Shown here: piece after piece, positions 8,249 through 16,509 of the stretch | How the letters are laid out: each line of letters opens with the position of its first letter | How positions within the stretch are numbered: the first letter of the stretch is position 1 | NCBI GenBank assembly: GCA_946184695.1 | Contig: CAMHGK010000006.1 | Coordinates: 1 to 32,800, forward strand | Direction of reading: 5' to 3' | DNA from: an uncultured Bacteroidales bacterium | GTDB taxonomy: Bacteria; Bacteroidota; Bacteroidia; Bacteroidales; Paludibacteraceae | Length of the DNA stretch: 32,800 nucleotides | Notes under the pieces: model-generated | The model's database searches: none | Told to the model about the DNA's origin: nothing | What the model saw: the letters and a program-made list of their open reading frames with translations, nothing else | Position numbers and translations under genes: made by a program

Positions 8249-11200
8249 TTAGAATTCAACTTGCACACCAAAACTGTATGTACGAGTGATAGGTTCTGTA
8301 CGTCCCCAAACAGCATTCTTAAGATCGCCTGTACCGGCATTGATTTCCGGGTCAAGACCGTATTGACGAGTGTGATTTACGAGGTCACATGCATTGTTGA
8401 TGGAGCCATAGATACGTACCTTCTCTATGTAGCCCTTGCGAGTAAGGTCGCGCGGGAGAGTGTAACCGAGAGTGATGTTCTTCAGACGAAGATATGCCAA
8501 GTTGACAAGATACTTGTCTTGCGGGTAGAAGTTATACTGACCACGCTCTAATACGTTTGACGAGATAGTACCCTGACCTGCACCACCACCGACGAGAGCC
8601 GGATATTTAACTGACTGGTCAACGGTGTTGTTGGCAATCATCTCTTGGGTAACATAGCTCATCTGATGAGCGTAGATACCATCAACACCACGCATGAACG
8701 GCATTACGAATGCTGACTGGGTCCACATGTTGCGTTTGCCGACGCCTTGGAAGTAGAGATCGAGGTCAATAGCACCGCCCTTACCCTTGACGATGTCGTA
8801 GTCGAAACCTACACGCAGCGAGTACTGATAACGCGGGGTCCTGTTGCCGATGCGTACAAGGTCGCCGTGGTTCTCAGGTGTGCCGTCGCCGGCGTCAATC
8901 TTGCCGTCACCGTTCTGGTCAACGAACTTGATATCACCAACGCCATAGACGAACTTACCGGTCTGAAGAGCATCTTGGTCTGCCACACCTGCTGCATAAC
9001 CTGTACGAACACCGTTCTCGTAAACGAAGTCTTCTTCGGTGAAGTAGCGGTCGGTCTTGAAGCCCCAAATCTCTCCGTACTCCTTACCTGTGTAGTAGCC
9101 GCCGATGAGGTTGTTGCTATCCCACTCGGTAACCACGGTCTTATAATCTGACACGTTGGCTGTAGCATAAACTGTCCAGTCGCCGAATTTCTGACGCCAG
9201 TCGACGGTGAGTTCCCAACCGCGTGAGCGCATCGAACCTACGTTCTCGTAAGCTGCACTTGCACCGAGCACTGCCGGCATTGCTTTACCCGGGGCTATCA
9301 TGTTCTTGTTCTCACGCTGGAACCAGTCGAAGCTGACATTGAGCGAGTTGTTCAAGAAGCCGAGGTCAAGACCGATGTTGGTAGTAGCTATTGTCTCCCA
9401 TGTAAGCGACGAGCCGACGAGTTTAGGCTGCGAGAAGGTATCGTACTTCGACGAGCCGGTGCCGAGCCAGTTGACGCCGTTGGTCTGCTTTGACATGGTT
9501 GCAAGGAACATGTTGCTACCTACGTCTGAGTTACCGATAGTACCGTATGAAGCGCGGACCTTGAGGTTGTTGACATATTCTTTAGCACGCTCAAAGTAGT
9601 TCTCTTCAGAGATACGGTATCCGGCTGAGAACGAGGGGAAGAAGGCTCCCTTTGAACCATCGGGGAACTTGCTGGACCAGTCATAGCGGCCGTTGAGTTC
9701 AATCAGGTAGATGCCCTTGTAGTCGTAGTTAATACGGCCAAACAGGCCGAGTGAACCACGTTTGTCTTTCACTTGGGTATAGCTGTACATCGAGTTCGAC
9801 AATGCCAACTCAGGCATGTTCACATCCATGATGTCGTGAGTCTCGAAGTAGAGGTAGTCGTAGTTGTACTTGTCGAGGTTGCCACCGAGCATTACATTGA
9901 GGTTGTGAGCACCGGCAAACGAGTTGTTGTAGTTGAAATATGCGTTTGCGATATGCTGGTTGGCAAACGAGCGGTCGGTTTCCACAAAGGTTGATGAGGT
10001 GATGTCAGTAGGACCGGTAGGATTCAAGCCCCAAGTGTTGTAAATTACTGACGGCAGACCTACACCTTTGTAACGAGTGGTTAAGTTAACAAAGGTATAG
10101 TCGGCATTGAAAGTAAAGCCGTGTGAGAAGTCAATCTTGAAGAAGCCATTGGCACGCATCGACATATAACGGCGTGTCAGGTCGCCGGCAGTGTTACGTC
10201 CACCGGTCATGGTGCGGGTGTCCCACTTGTCACCATTGTCGTCAACGAAATAGCCGTAAGGACCAAAGAACGAAGTCCAGCGCCACAAGTACTGATACGA
10301 ACCGGCACCGCGAACATAGAGAGAGTTGTACTGCTTGTCAGAATACGAGAAGCGTCCGCCTACGGTCAGCCAGTTTTTCACTTGGCTCTGAACATTGATT
10401 GTAGCGTTGTACTTATTGAGCTTGTCAGGACGGATTTTCATCAGACTCTCCTCATGGTCATAGCCGAGCGAAATGTAATACTGGGTCTTGCCCGAGTTGC
10501 CTTGAATGGAGATGTTATGCTGCTGCGAGGGAGCGGCATTGTTGAAGAAGATGTTCTTTACATCCCAGTTGGCATAGTAGCCAAGATCGTCGTAGTCAAC
10601 ACCGTAAATCATCTGTTCGTAGCCTTTGGCATAGTTCTCTCCGTACTTATCTTGCCACTTGCCTACCATTTCCCAGAAATGCTTGCCGGCATCGGAGGTC
10701 TTGTCGAAATAAATACCGAAGAGTTCGCTGTTATCGCCTACGCGGTTGTTAGCCTGAAGCATAGCCTCAGCCTGCTTTGCCACGTTAGGATACTCAGGTA
10801 GCACAGTAGCCTGGCTCCAGCCGAAGTTGTTGGAGTACGACACCTTAAACTTGCCTGCATCCTTTGCCGACTTGGTGGTGATAAGTACCACACCGAAAGC
10901 TGCCTTAGTACCATAGATAGAGGTCGAAGCAGCATCTTTCAATACCGAAATCGACTCAATGTCGTTGGCATTGAGAGAGGTCAGCGGGTTGAAGTTGTCG
11001 GTGACGTCCATCGGAATACCATCGACAACATACAACGGACGAGAGTTACCGTTTACCGAACCGATACCACGAATCTGAATGGTAGCATCTTCGTTGATGT
11101 CACCATTGGTCTGCGTGATAGTAAGACCCGGGACAGCACCCTGCAGGGCTTTCGAGAGGTTAGCTTGCGACTTCGACTCAAGAGTCTTGCTAACATCCAC

Positions 11201-11557
11201 CGTTGATACGGCGCCGGTCAGGTTGGCTTTCTTCTGAACGCCATAACCTACCACTACCAACTCGTCGAGCACTGCATTGTCTTCTTGCAGAACTACACGC
11301 ATGCCGTCAACCGCTTTCAGCGAAACGGTCTTGTAGCCGATGAATGAGATCTGCAACTGTGCATCGTCAGCCACTCGAAGTGTAAAACGACCTTCGAAGT
11401 TACTGATGGTACCGCGCGAGGTACCCACTTCTGCAATGGCGGCGCCTATCAGAGGCTCGCCATTGTTATCGACCACCAAACCATTGACTGTCCTATCGGC
11501 AAAGACCGACAGACTCATAGTCAGCAGTGCGACAACCATTAAGAAGAGTTTTCTCAT
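8249..11557 (-). CDS. SusC/RagA family TonB-linked outer membrane protein
   Basis: Signal peptide, carboxypeptidase-regulatory-like domain (VNGLVVDNNGEPLIGAAI), plug (LDELVVVGYGVQKKANLTGAVSTVD; IRGIGSVNGNSRPLYVVDGIP), C-terminal barrel ending TYSFGVQVEF. Confidence 0.97.
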   Translation of the reverse strand: MRKLFLMVVALLTMSLSVFADRTVNGLVVDNNGEPLIGAAIAEVGTSRGTISNFEGRFTLRVADDAQLQISFIGYKTVSLKAVDGMRVVLQEDNAVLDELVVVGYGVQKKANLTGAVSTVDVSKTLESKSQANLSKALQGAVPGLTITQTNGDINEDATIQIRGIGSVNGNSRPLYVVDGIPMDVTDNFNPLTSLNANDIESISVLKDAASTSIYGTKAAFGVVLITTKSAKDAGKFKVSYSNNFGWSQATVLPEYPNVAKQAEAMLQANNRVGDNSELFGIYFDKTSDAGKHFWEMVGKWQDKYGENYAKGYEQMIYGVDYDDLGYYANWDVKNIFFNNAAPSQQHNISIQGNSGKTQYYISLGYDHEESLMKIRPDKLNKYNATINVQSQVKNWLTVGGRFSYSDKQYNSLYVRGAGSYQYLWRWTSFFGPYGYFVDDNGDKWDTRTMTGGRNTAGDLTRRYMSMRANGFFKIDFSHGFTFNADYTFVNLTTRYKGVGLPSVIYNTWGLNPTGPTDITSSTFVETDRSFANQHIANAYFNYNNSFAGAHNLNVMLGGNLDKYNYDYLYFETHDIMDVNMPELALSNSMYSYTQVKDKRGSLGLFGRINYDYKGIYLIELNGRYDWSSKFPDGSKGAFFPSFSAGYRISEENYFERAKEYVNNLKVRASYGTIGNSDVGSNMFLATMSKQTNGVNWLGTGSSKYDTFSQPKLVGSSLTWETIATTNIGLDLGFLNNSLNVSFDWFQRENKNMIAPGKAMPAVLGASAAYENVGSMRSRGWELTVDWRQKFGDWTVYATANVSDYKTVVTEWDSNNLIGGYYTGKEYGEIWGFKTDRYFTEEDFVYENGVRTGYAAGVADQDALQTGKFVYGVGDIKFVDQNGDGKIDAGDGTPENHGDLVRIGNRTPRYQYSLRVGFDYDIVKGKGGAIDLDLYFQGVGKRNMWTQSAFVMPFMRGVDGIYAHQMSYVTQEMIANNTVDQSVKYPALVGGGAGQGTISSNVLERGQYNFYPQDKYLVNLAYLRLKNITLGYTLPRDLTRKGYIEKVRIYGSINNACDLVNHTRQYGLDPEINAGTGDLKNAVWGRTEPITRTYSFGVQVEF

Positions 11558-11621
11558 AGTTTTGAAGATTTTGTTAATAAAAAAGGTTAATGTTGTTTTT
11601 GTTTATCAACATATATAAAAT

Positions 11622-11655
11622 CAGACCACCATTGTCATACAACAAAAGCGGTCTG
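11622..11655 (-). other. Intergenic hairpin between amylase and susC-like gene
   Basis: On minus strand cagacc-gctt-ttgt-tgtatg-acaa-tggt-ggtctg followed by A/T-rich sequence; interrupted stem. Confidence 0.45.
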
Positions 11656-11662
11656 AGATTAT

Positions 11663-14374
11663 TCATTTTACTATCTTATATGTCTGGCTGGCACCGTCTT
11701 TGACGAGTCGGACAATATAAATACCACCTTCAAGACGGGTCCGGTCGAGCTCAGCGGCTTGCATCTGCACGTCGATGAGTTGACCGGTAGTGGTATAGAC
11801 GTAGGCGTCGAAGGGAGCAGTGATGGTGGTGGTAAAGATGTTGTCCACAGCATCGGTCTGCTGCTGAGGCAAGGCTATCTGCTTACCGGTGAATATCTTG
11901 ACCTCGTTGGGTGCGAGTGTAACGGTGCTATTGGCTTTCTTCTGCTCGAAATAGTCGTACCATGTGCCGGAGGGCAGACTGACGGCAGTATTCGAGGTTG
12001 CTGAGAAGTTGCCTGCCACGAACACATCGCTGCCCCATTGAATGGTGCGAAGCTGCTTACCACCACCCAATGACGAAGCCGTAGGATTACCCTCGAAAAC
12101 ATCGGGCAGCAGGCGGGTACGCAACTGAATTATCTGAGCCGTCTTGGTGTAGGCGTCCATACGAGCCTCGTTGCCAAACCAGCCTAAGGTCTCAGGATTG
12201 GCTTTCGACGACATCTTCTGCTCACCCGTCACCTGAACGGTTATACCATAGGGGTTGGTGCCCCACTTGCCTGCAGCGTTCTGCCATTTGGAGTTGTCGT
12301 AGCCAAGCTCGTCGAAATGATAAAACAGGTGAGGTCCGTTGAGCAGGCAGAGGAACGCCATGTTCAGCGGCACGCGCGAGCAGCGCACTGCCTCATCGTC
12401 TTGCAGTTCGCCCTCGCCCCATTGCTTAGCCTTGAAGAACGGGCGCTCCTCATCATGGTTGTTGCAATAGCTTACGTAGCCGTCCTTGTTGGCATCGTTG
12501 AGGTCATCGTCTTTGAGCCATGCTCCTGCCGTCTGACAGTACTTATCAGAGGTATTCTGCCAGCAGAGCATACCCGCATTGACGAGCTGGGGACGGTCGG
12601 AGCCCATACTCGTGCCCCAATGCTCAAGAATGAAGTAAGCGTCTTTCGAGGCAGCCTGAACACCATTGGTATAGTAATCCTTGAGATTCGCAACAGCATT
12701 ATACGATGGTCCGCAAAGACCGTGGCTGAGGTCCATACGATAGCCGTCAACCTTATACTCCTCAATCCAATACTTGAGAGCGCGGATGAACATCTGGTGA
12801 GCTGGAGCGAAGTCGTGGTTCCAGTCTTCATAGACGTTATCTGGGTGAGGTGCAGAGACGTTGAACCACGGGTTGTTTTTCAGGTCATCGCCATACGGAT
12901 AGAGTTTGTTCATCGGGTTCAGACCGGTAGCATGGTTGAACACCATGTCGAGAATAACGGCGATGCCGCGCTTATGACACTCGTCAACGAAAGTCTTGAG
13001 CTGAGTCTCAGTACCGTATGCCCTATCCAATGCAAAGTAGTGGTTAGGAGCATATCCCCAACTTACGTTGCCGTCGAACTCGTTGACCGGCATCAGCTCT
13101 ATGGCATTCACACCCAAAAACTCGAGATAATCCAAGCGTTCAAGCATACCCTTGAGATTGCGCTTGGTGGTGAAATCATAAATCCATGTCTCGTAAATTA
13201 TCAGATTGTTCTTGTCAGGACGGCGGAAGTTCTTTGTTGCCTCCGACCATTCGAACTCAGGTTTGTCGGTCTGAATAACGGTCACATAGCTGCCGTCTGC
13301 CTCCTCAGGATAAGCCTTGAGGCCGGGATAAGAAGTCTTGGGCTCCCACTTGTCGTCCACATGCAAAAGTTTCTCGGAATAGAGGTCGGATATATATTTC
13401 TTAACTCCATCGGCACGTATAACCAAGTATTGGAAAGCATACTCTTTCTGAGGGGTAAGACCCGTTATCTCGCGCCAGAAGTAGTTGCCATCCTGAAATA
13501 GTTGCGACTCGGATGAGGGCGTCCAGTTGTTGAATTCGCCCACCACATACACAGCCTTAGCCGCCTCTGTCTTCGACGCTGCGTAAGTTGATAGCGTCAC
13601 TTTGGTCTTGTCTGACTTGTCGTAGTAGATACCCATGTCAACGCCCGCAGGGCGAGCCTTCTTGGTGCTCGGCTGAATTATGGCTATCAATGCCTCGTCA
13701 GTAACGGTTTTGCCGCCTGCCGTAGCAGTAAACTTAAGGTGCGTATCGGCATCTGTGAAGTTATGCTCGTAAACAAGCGACGTACCATGATCGGTCTTCA
13801 CCTCTTTACCATTGATACTCAGACTCAGGTCGGCATCTGCCGAAGCAGCACATTCGATAGTCATCGTCTTGCCCTCATCAAGGAGCTGATGTCCCGACGG
13901 CGAATTTATTTTAGCCTGAAGATTAGCGGCAGGGTCGATGAATTTTACAAATATATCGCCCCAAGCGGTAGTCTTACCCTCCTTTGTCCCGTCCTTTCCG
14001 TTGATTTTGCCATCGTTGAAAACAAAGCACAATCCTGTAACTTTCTCAGGAGTGGCATAACCATAGAACTCACCTATGTTGGGCGTGATTTTCAGTTCCC
14101 AGTTGCCGTCTTCATTCTTCGTCATTTTACATTTGTCAGGATACTGGCGCCAAGTGCCGATAGTATTGATCCACTGGCTCGAACCGACGATAAGCCCCGT
14201 ATGAGCCCAGCAAGCTGTCGCCCCAACCATTCCCTGGTTTCCTTCATTGGGGTTAAACACAATGGTTATCTCTCCATCATAGCCTATAGGGATGTAGGCA
14301 GGTATGGTGGTAACCTGACCCGACACCATTACAGTGCAAAATGCTGCCAATAAGACAAAAAAGAACTTCTTCAT
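11663..14374 (-). CDS. Secreted alpha-amylase family (GH13) glycosidase with probable T9SS type A C-terminal sorting domain
   Basis: N-terminal CBM48-like VVGEFNNWTPSSESQLFQDGNYFWREI; GH13 conserved regions VILDMVFNHA, VDGYRMDLSHG, AYFILEHWG, YCNNHDEE; C-terminus DAYVYTTTGQLIDVQ...GIYIVRLVKDGASQTYKIVK resembles Por/T9SS tails; signal peptidase I-like N-terminus MKKFFFVLLAAFCTVMVSG. Confidence 0.92.
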   Translation of the reverse strand: MKKFFFVLLAAFCTVMVSGQVTTIPAYIPIGYDGEITIVFNPNEGNQGMVGATACWAHTGLIVGSSQWINTIGTWRQYPDKCKMTKNEDGNWELKITPNIGEFYGYATPEKVTGLCFVFNDGKINGKDGTKEGKTTAWGDIFVKFIDPAANLQAKINSPSGHQLLDEGKTMTIECAASADADLSLSINGKEVKTDHGTSLVYEHNFTDADTHLKFTATAGGKTVTDEALIAIIQPSTKKARPAGVDMGIYYDKSDKTKVTLSTYAASKTEAAKAVYVVGEFNNWTPSSESQLFQDGNYFWREITGLTPQKEYAFQYLVIRADGVKKYISDLYSEKLLHVDDKWEPKTSYPGLKAYPEEADGSYVTVIQTDKPEFEWSEATKNFRRPDKNNLIIYETWIYDFTTKRNLKGMLERLDYLEFLGVNAIELMPVNEFDGNVSWGYAPNHYFALDRAYGTETQLKTFVDECHKRGIAVILDMVFNHATGLNPMNKLYPYGDDLKNNPWFNVSAPHPDNVYEDWNHDFAPAHQMFIRALKYWIEEYKVDGYRMDLSHGLCGPSYNAVANLKDYYTNGVQAASKDAYFILEHWGTSMGSDRPQLVNAGMLCWQNTSDKYCQTAGAWLKDDDLNDANKDGYVSYCNNHDEERPFFKAKQWGEGELQDDEAVRCSRVPLNMAFLCLLNGPHLFYHFDELGYDNSKWQNAAGKWGTNPYGITVQVTGEQKMSSKANPETLGWFGNEARMDAYTKTAQIIQLRTRLLPDVFEGNPTASSLGGGKQLRTIQWGSDVFVAGNFSATSNTAVSLPSGTWYDYFEQKKANSTVTLAPNEVKIFTGKQIALPQQQTDAVDNIFTTTITAPFDAYVYTTTGQLIDVQMQAAELDRTRLEGGIYIVRLVKDGASQTYKIVK

Positions 14375-14472
14375 TGCTAACTTTATTTTGATTAACTCTA
14401 TTTTCAAAATCAGCGTGCTACTATGCGCTTTATCTTTGCAGCCTCAGCCGCCATACGCTCACTATTATGCTG

Positions 14473-14503
14473 CAAAAATAAGCAAAAACTTTCAACTATC
14501 AAA
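14473..14503 (-). promoter_or_regulatory. Bacteroidetes-type promoter upstream of amylase-susC-susD
   Basis: Minus-strand TTTG-N19-TATTTTTG (CAAAAATA 14473-14480; CAAA 14500-14503). Confidence 0.5.
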
Positions 14504-14523
14504 ATTTTCCGTTCAAATTATAC

Positions 14524-14555
14524 AAAAACCCTGCACCAAGCATGGCGCAGGGCTC
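14524..14555 (-). terminator. Intrinsic terminator downstream of ferredoxin
   Basis: Minus strand gccctgcgccatgcttggtgcagggtttttg: GC-rich stem followed by T tract. Confidence 0.75.
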
Positions 14556-14567
14556 TATTGCTGAGAT

Positions 14568-14744
<177 letters not shown>

Positions 14745-14859
14745 TTATTATTGTTTTGGTTATATTCTTACTCCGTTATCGGCTACTGCGGATATTATCC
14801 GGAGCCGCATCTAATCCCATGTAGAAAATCAGCCGCCGCCTATCCCTATTTTTCGGGTG

Positions 14860-14890
14860 CAAAGTTAGTGAACTTTTCTGATAAACCAAA
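14860..14890 (-). promoter_or_regulatory. Bacteroidetes-type promoter for ferredoxin
   Basis: Minus-strand TTTG-N19-TAACTTTG (CAAAGTTA 14860-14867; CAAA 14887-14890). Confidence 0.65.
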
Positions 14891-15028
14891 TAAAAAAGGA
14901 AAAAAAGCGAAATTTCATCCCAATTTGTAGGGATATATCGAACCTGACGTTCATGATAAAGCACCTGCAACACAATCTTTACCTCCGACCTGTCACCACT
15001 CTATCCGATAACCTTTGGAGGTAATCGC

Positions 15029-15622
15029 CTACTCTTTTGGTGTGTTCTGCTGATGCAGTTTCGAGGGGTTGCGCCTGAGAAAATCTTCCCACCCCTTGTA
15101 GTTCTTCCCGTCGGAAAGAGGTGAGCCTAACTGCAGGTAGTGGCAGTAGGCTATGCCAAGGGCGTCTGTGGCATCGAGTTTCTTGGGCATCTCGCTATCC
15201 GCAATATGCAAAAAACGCTGCAGCATACCTGCCACCTGCTGTTTGGTGGCATGACCGTTGCCGGTGATTGCCATCTTTATCTTCATGGGCGAATACTCTG
15301 CTATCGGCACGTCTCGGGCGAGAGCCGCAGCTATGGCAACACCCTGTCCGTGGGCCAACTTGAGCATTGTCTGGACGTTCTTATCGACAAACTGAGTCTC
15401 TATCGCCAGCACCGAAGGTCTGTGTTCGTCGAGCAACTCGGTGACACGGAAGAAAATCTTTTGCAGCTTCTCATAGTGCGACTCCAACTTGCGCAAGTCC
15501 AACACTCCCATATCAAGCAGTTGGACCCTTGAACCTGAAGTGTGTATTATGGCATAGCCCATCACTGTGGTTCCCGGGTCAATACCGAGTATGGTATGTT
15601 CGTGAACAAGTCGGTCAAGCAT
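15029..15622 (-). CDS. ruvC: Crossover junction endodeoxyribonuclease RuvC
   Basis: ILGIDPGTTVMGYAII, LAIETQFVDKNVQTMLKLAHGQGVA, KLDATDALGIAYCHY. Confidence 0.96.
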   Translation of the reverse strand: MLDRLVHEHTILGIDPGTTVMGYAIIHTSGSRVQLLDMGVLDLRKLESHYEKLQKIFFRVTELLDEHRPSVLAIETQFVDKNVQTMLKLAHGQGVAIAAALARDVPIAEYSPMKIKMAITGNGHATKQQVAGMLQRFLHIADSEMPKKLDATDALGIAYCHYLQLGSPLSDGKNYKGWEDFLRRNPSKLHQQNTPKE

Positions 15623-15634
15623 CTGAGGAAGAAA

Positions 15635-15979
15635 TTATGCGTTTTTGTTTCCGCCGGAGCTGCGGAAAGTCAGATATAGTGCCACCAATGCCCAGATAAG
15701 AGCAAACGGCACCCAGTTGTTGGAGCCGCGAAGCATATACCATGACGCCACTCCAAGCGACAGCGAAGCAAAGAAATACAGCCTGTGGCGCCGTGCCTGA
15801 GCAAGCTCTGTAGTACGATTCTCGATGGCGGTCCAAAACGCCTCAGCTATAGCAAGAACGCTGCCTGCCGTGAATATATAGGCACAATACGGAACCGACA
15901 AGAGCGACATTACAGCACCTGCTATAAGCAATATCCCATAGCACCATATCAGAATTTTATGTATTAAAGAGGTATTCAT
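15635..15979 (-). CDS. Small conserved membrane protein upstream of ruvC
   Basis: Four hydrophobic segments; starts at MNTSLIHKILIWCYG; compact spacing with ruvC and the DivIC-like gene. Confidence 0.75.
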   Translation of the reverse strand: MNTSLIHKILIWCYGILLIAGAVMSLLSVPYCAYIFTAGSVLAIAEAFWTAIENRTTELAQARRHRLYFFASLSLGVASWYMLRGSNNWVPFALIWALVALYLTFRSSGGNKNA

Positions 15980-15989
15980 TTTGTTGATA

Positions 15990-16283
15990 CTACTGTTCAA
16001 ACACATATACATCTTCGCCTGAGGCGTGCATCAGATAGCGCTCGCGCGCGTATTTTTCAAGGTTATCCGAATTGCCCTCAAGCTCGTCAAGACGTCTCTG
16101 AGTATCTTCCAACCGTTTCTGATACAACTCAATCTCGTCCTCAAGCTCAGAGATCTGACGAGAACGCTCAATACGGTGGACAACACTCTGCTCACCGCAA
16201 AACATAAGCACTATGGCAAACACAAGACTTACCAACACATACTTATTCAGCAAGTAACGCCTAAGAAACGACCAAACGTCCAT
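15990..16283 (-). CDS. Septum formation initiator family protein (FtsB/DivIC-like)
   Basis: Short protein: one TM segment, then coiled coil (ISELEDEIELYQKRLEDTQRRLDELEGNSDNLEKYARERYLMHASGEDVYVFE). Confidence 0.9.
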   Translation of the reverse strand: MDVWSFLRRYLLNKYVLVSLVFAIVLMFCGEQSVVHRIERSRQISELEDEIELYQKRLEDTQRRLDELEGNSDNLEKYARERYLMHASGEDVYVFEQ

Positions 16284-16326
16284 CGAAAAAGAAAATTTTA
16301 TTTAGCAAAGTGTAAGTTTCTGAGTG

Positions 16327-16357
16327 CAAAGTTATGCAATTTTTCTCAACACTCAAA
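16327..16357 (-). promoter_or_regulatory. Bacteroidetes-type promoter for the DivIC-like operon
   Basis: Minus-strand TTTG-N19-TAACTTTG (CAAAGTTA 16327-16334; CAAA 16354-16357). Confidence 0.65.
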
Positions 16358-16383
16358 GAAATTGCTTAGTTTTGTTAGATTTT

Positions 16384-16413
16384 TTTGGATTTTAGAAAAA
16401 ATTTGTAATTTTG
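16384..16413 (+). promoter_or_regulatory. Bacteroidetes-type promoter for the triple-repeat secreted protein
   Basis: TTTG (16384-16387)-N18-TAATTTTG (16406-16413). Confidence 0.65.
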
Positions 16414-16509
16414 CAGCGAAATTGCGGTATTGGTACATTTCGCAATCAGCCAATTTCCAAGTGGAGTATTCACAACACACCACCTTAATATTCACTAAAT
16501 TTCATGCTT

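Noticed and set aside
12317-13501. 394-aa plus-strand ORF
   Set aside because: Antisense to the GH13 catalytic domain whose motifs are intact on the minus strand; no recognisable protein features
13739-14353. 204-aa plus-strand ORF
   Set aside because: Antisense to the amylase N-terminal region; no motif or promoter support
16417-16450. gcgaaat...atttcgc inverted repeat just after the triple-repeat gene promoter
   Set aside because: Only 7-bp arms in A/T-rich DNA; too weak to claim as an operator or riboswitch
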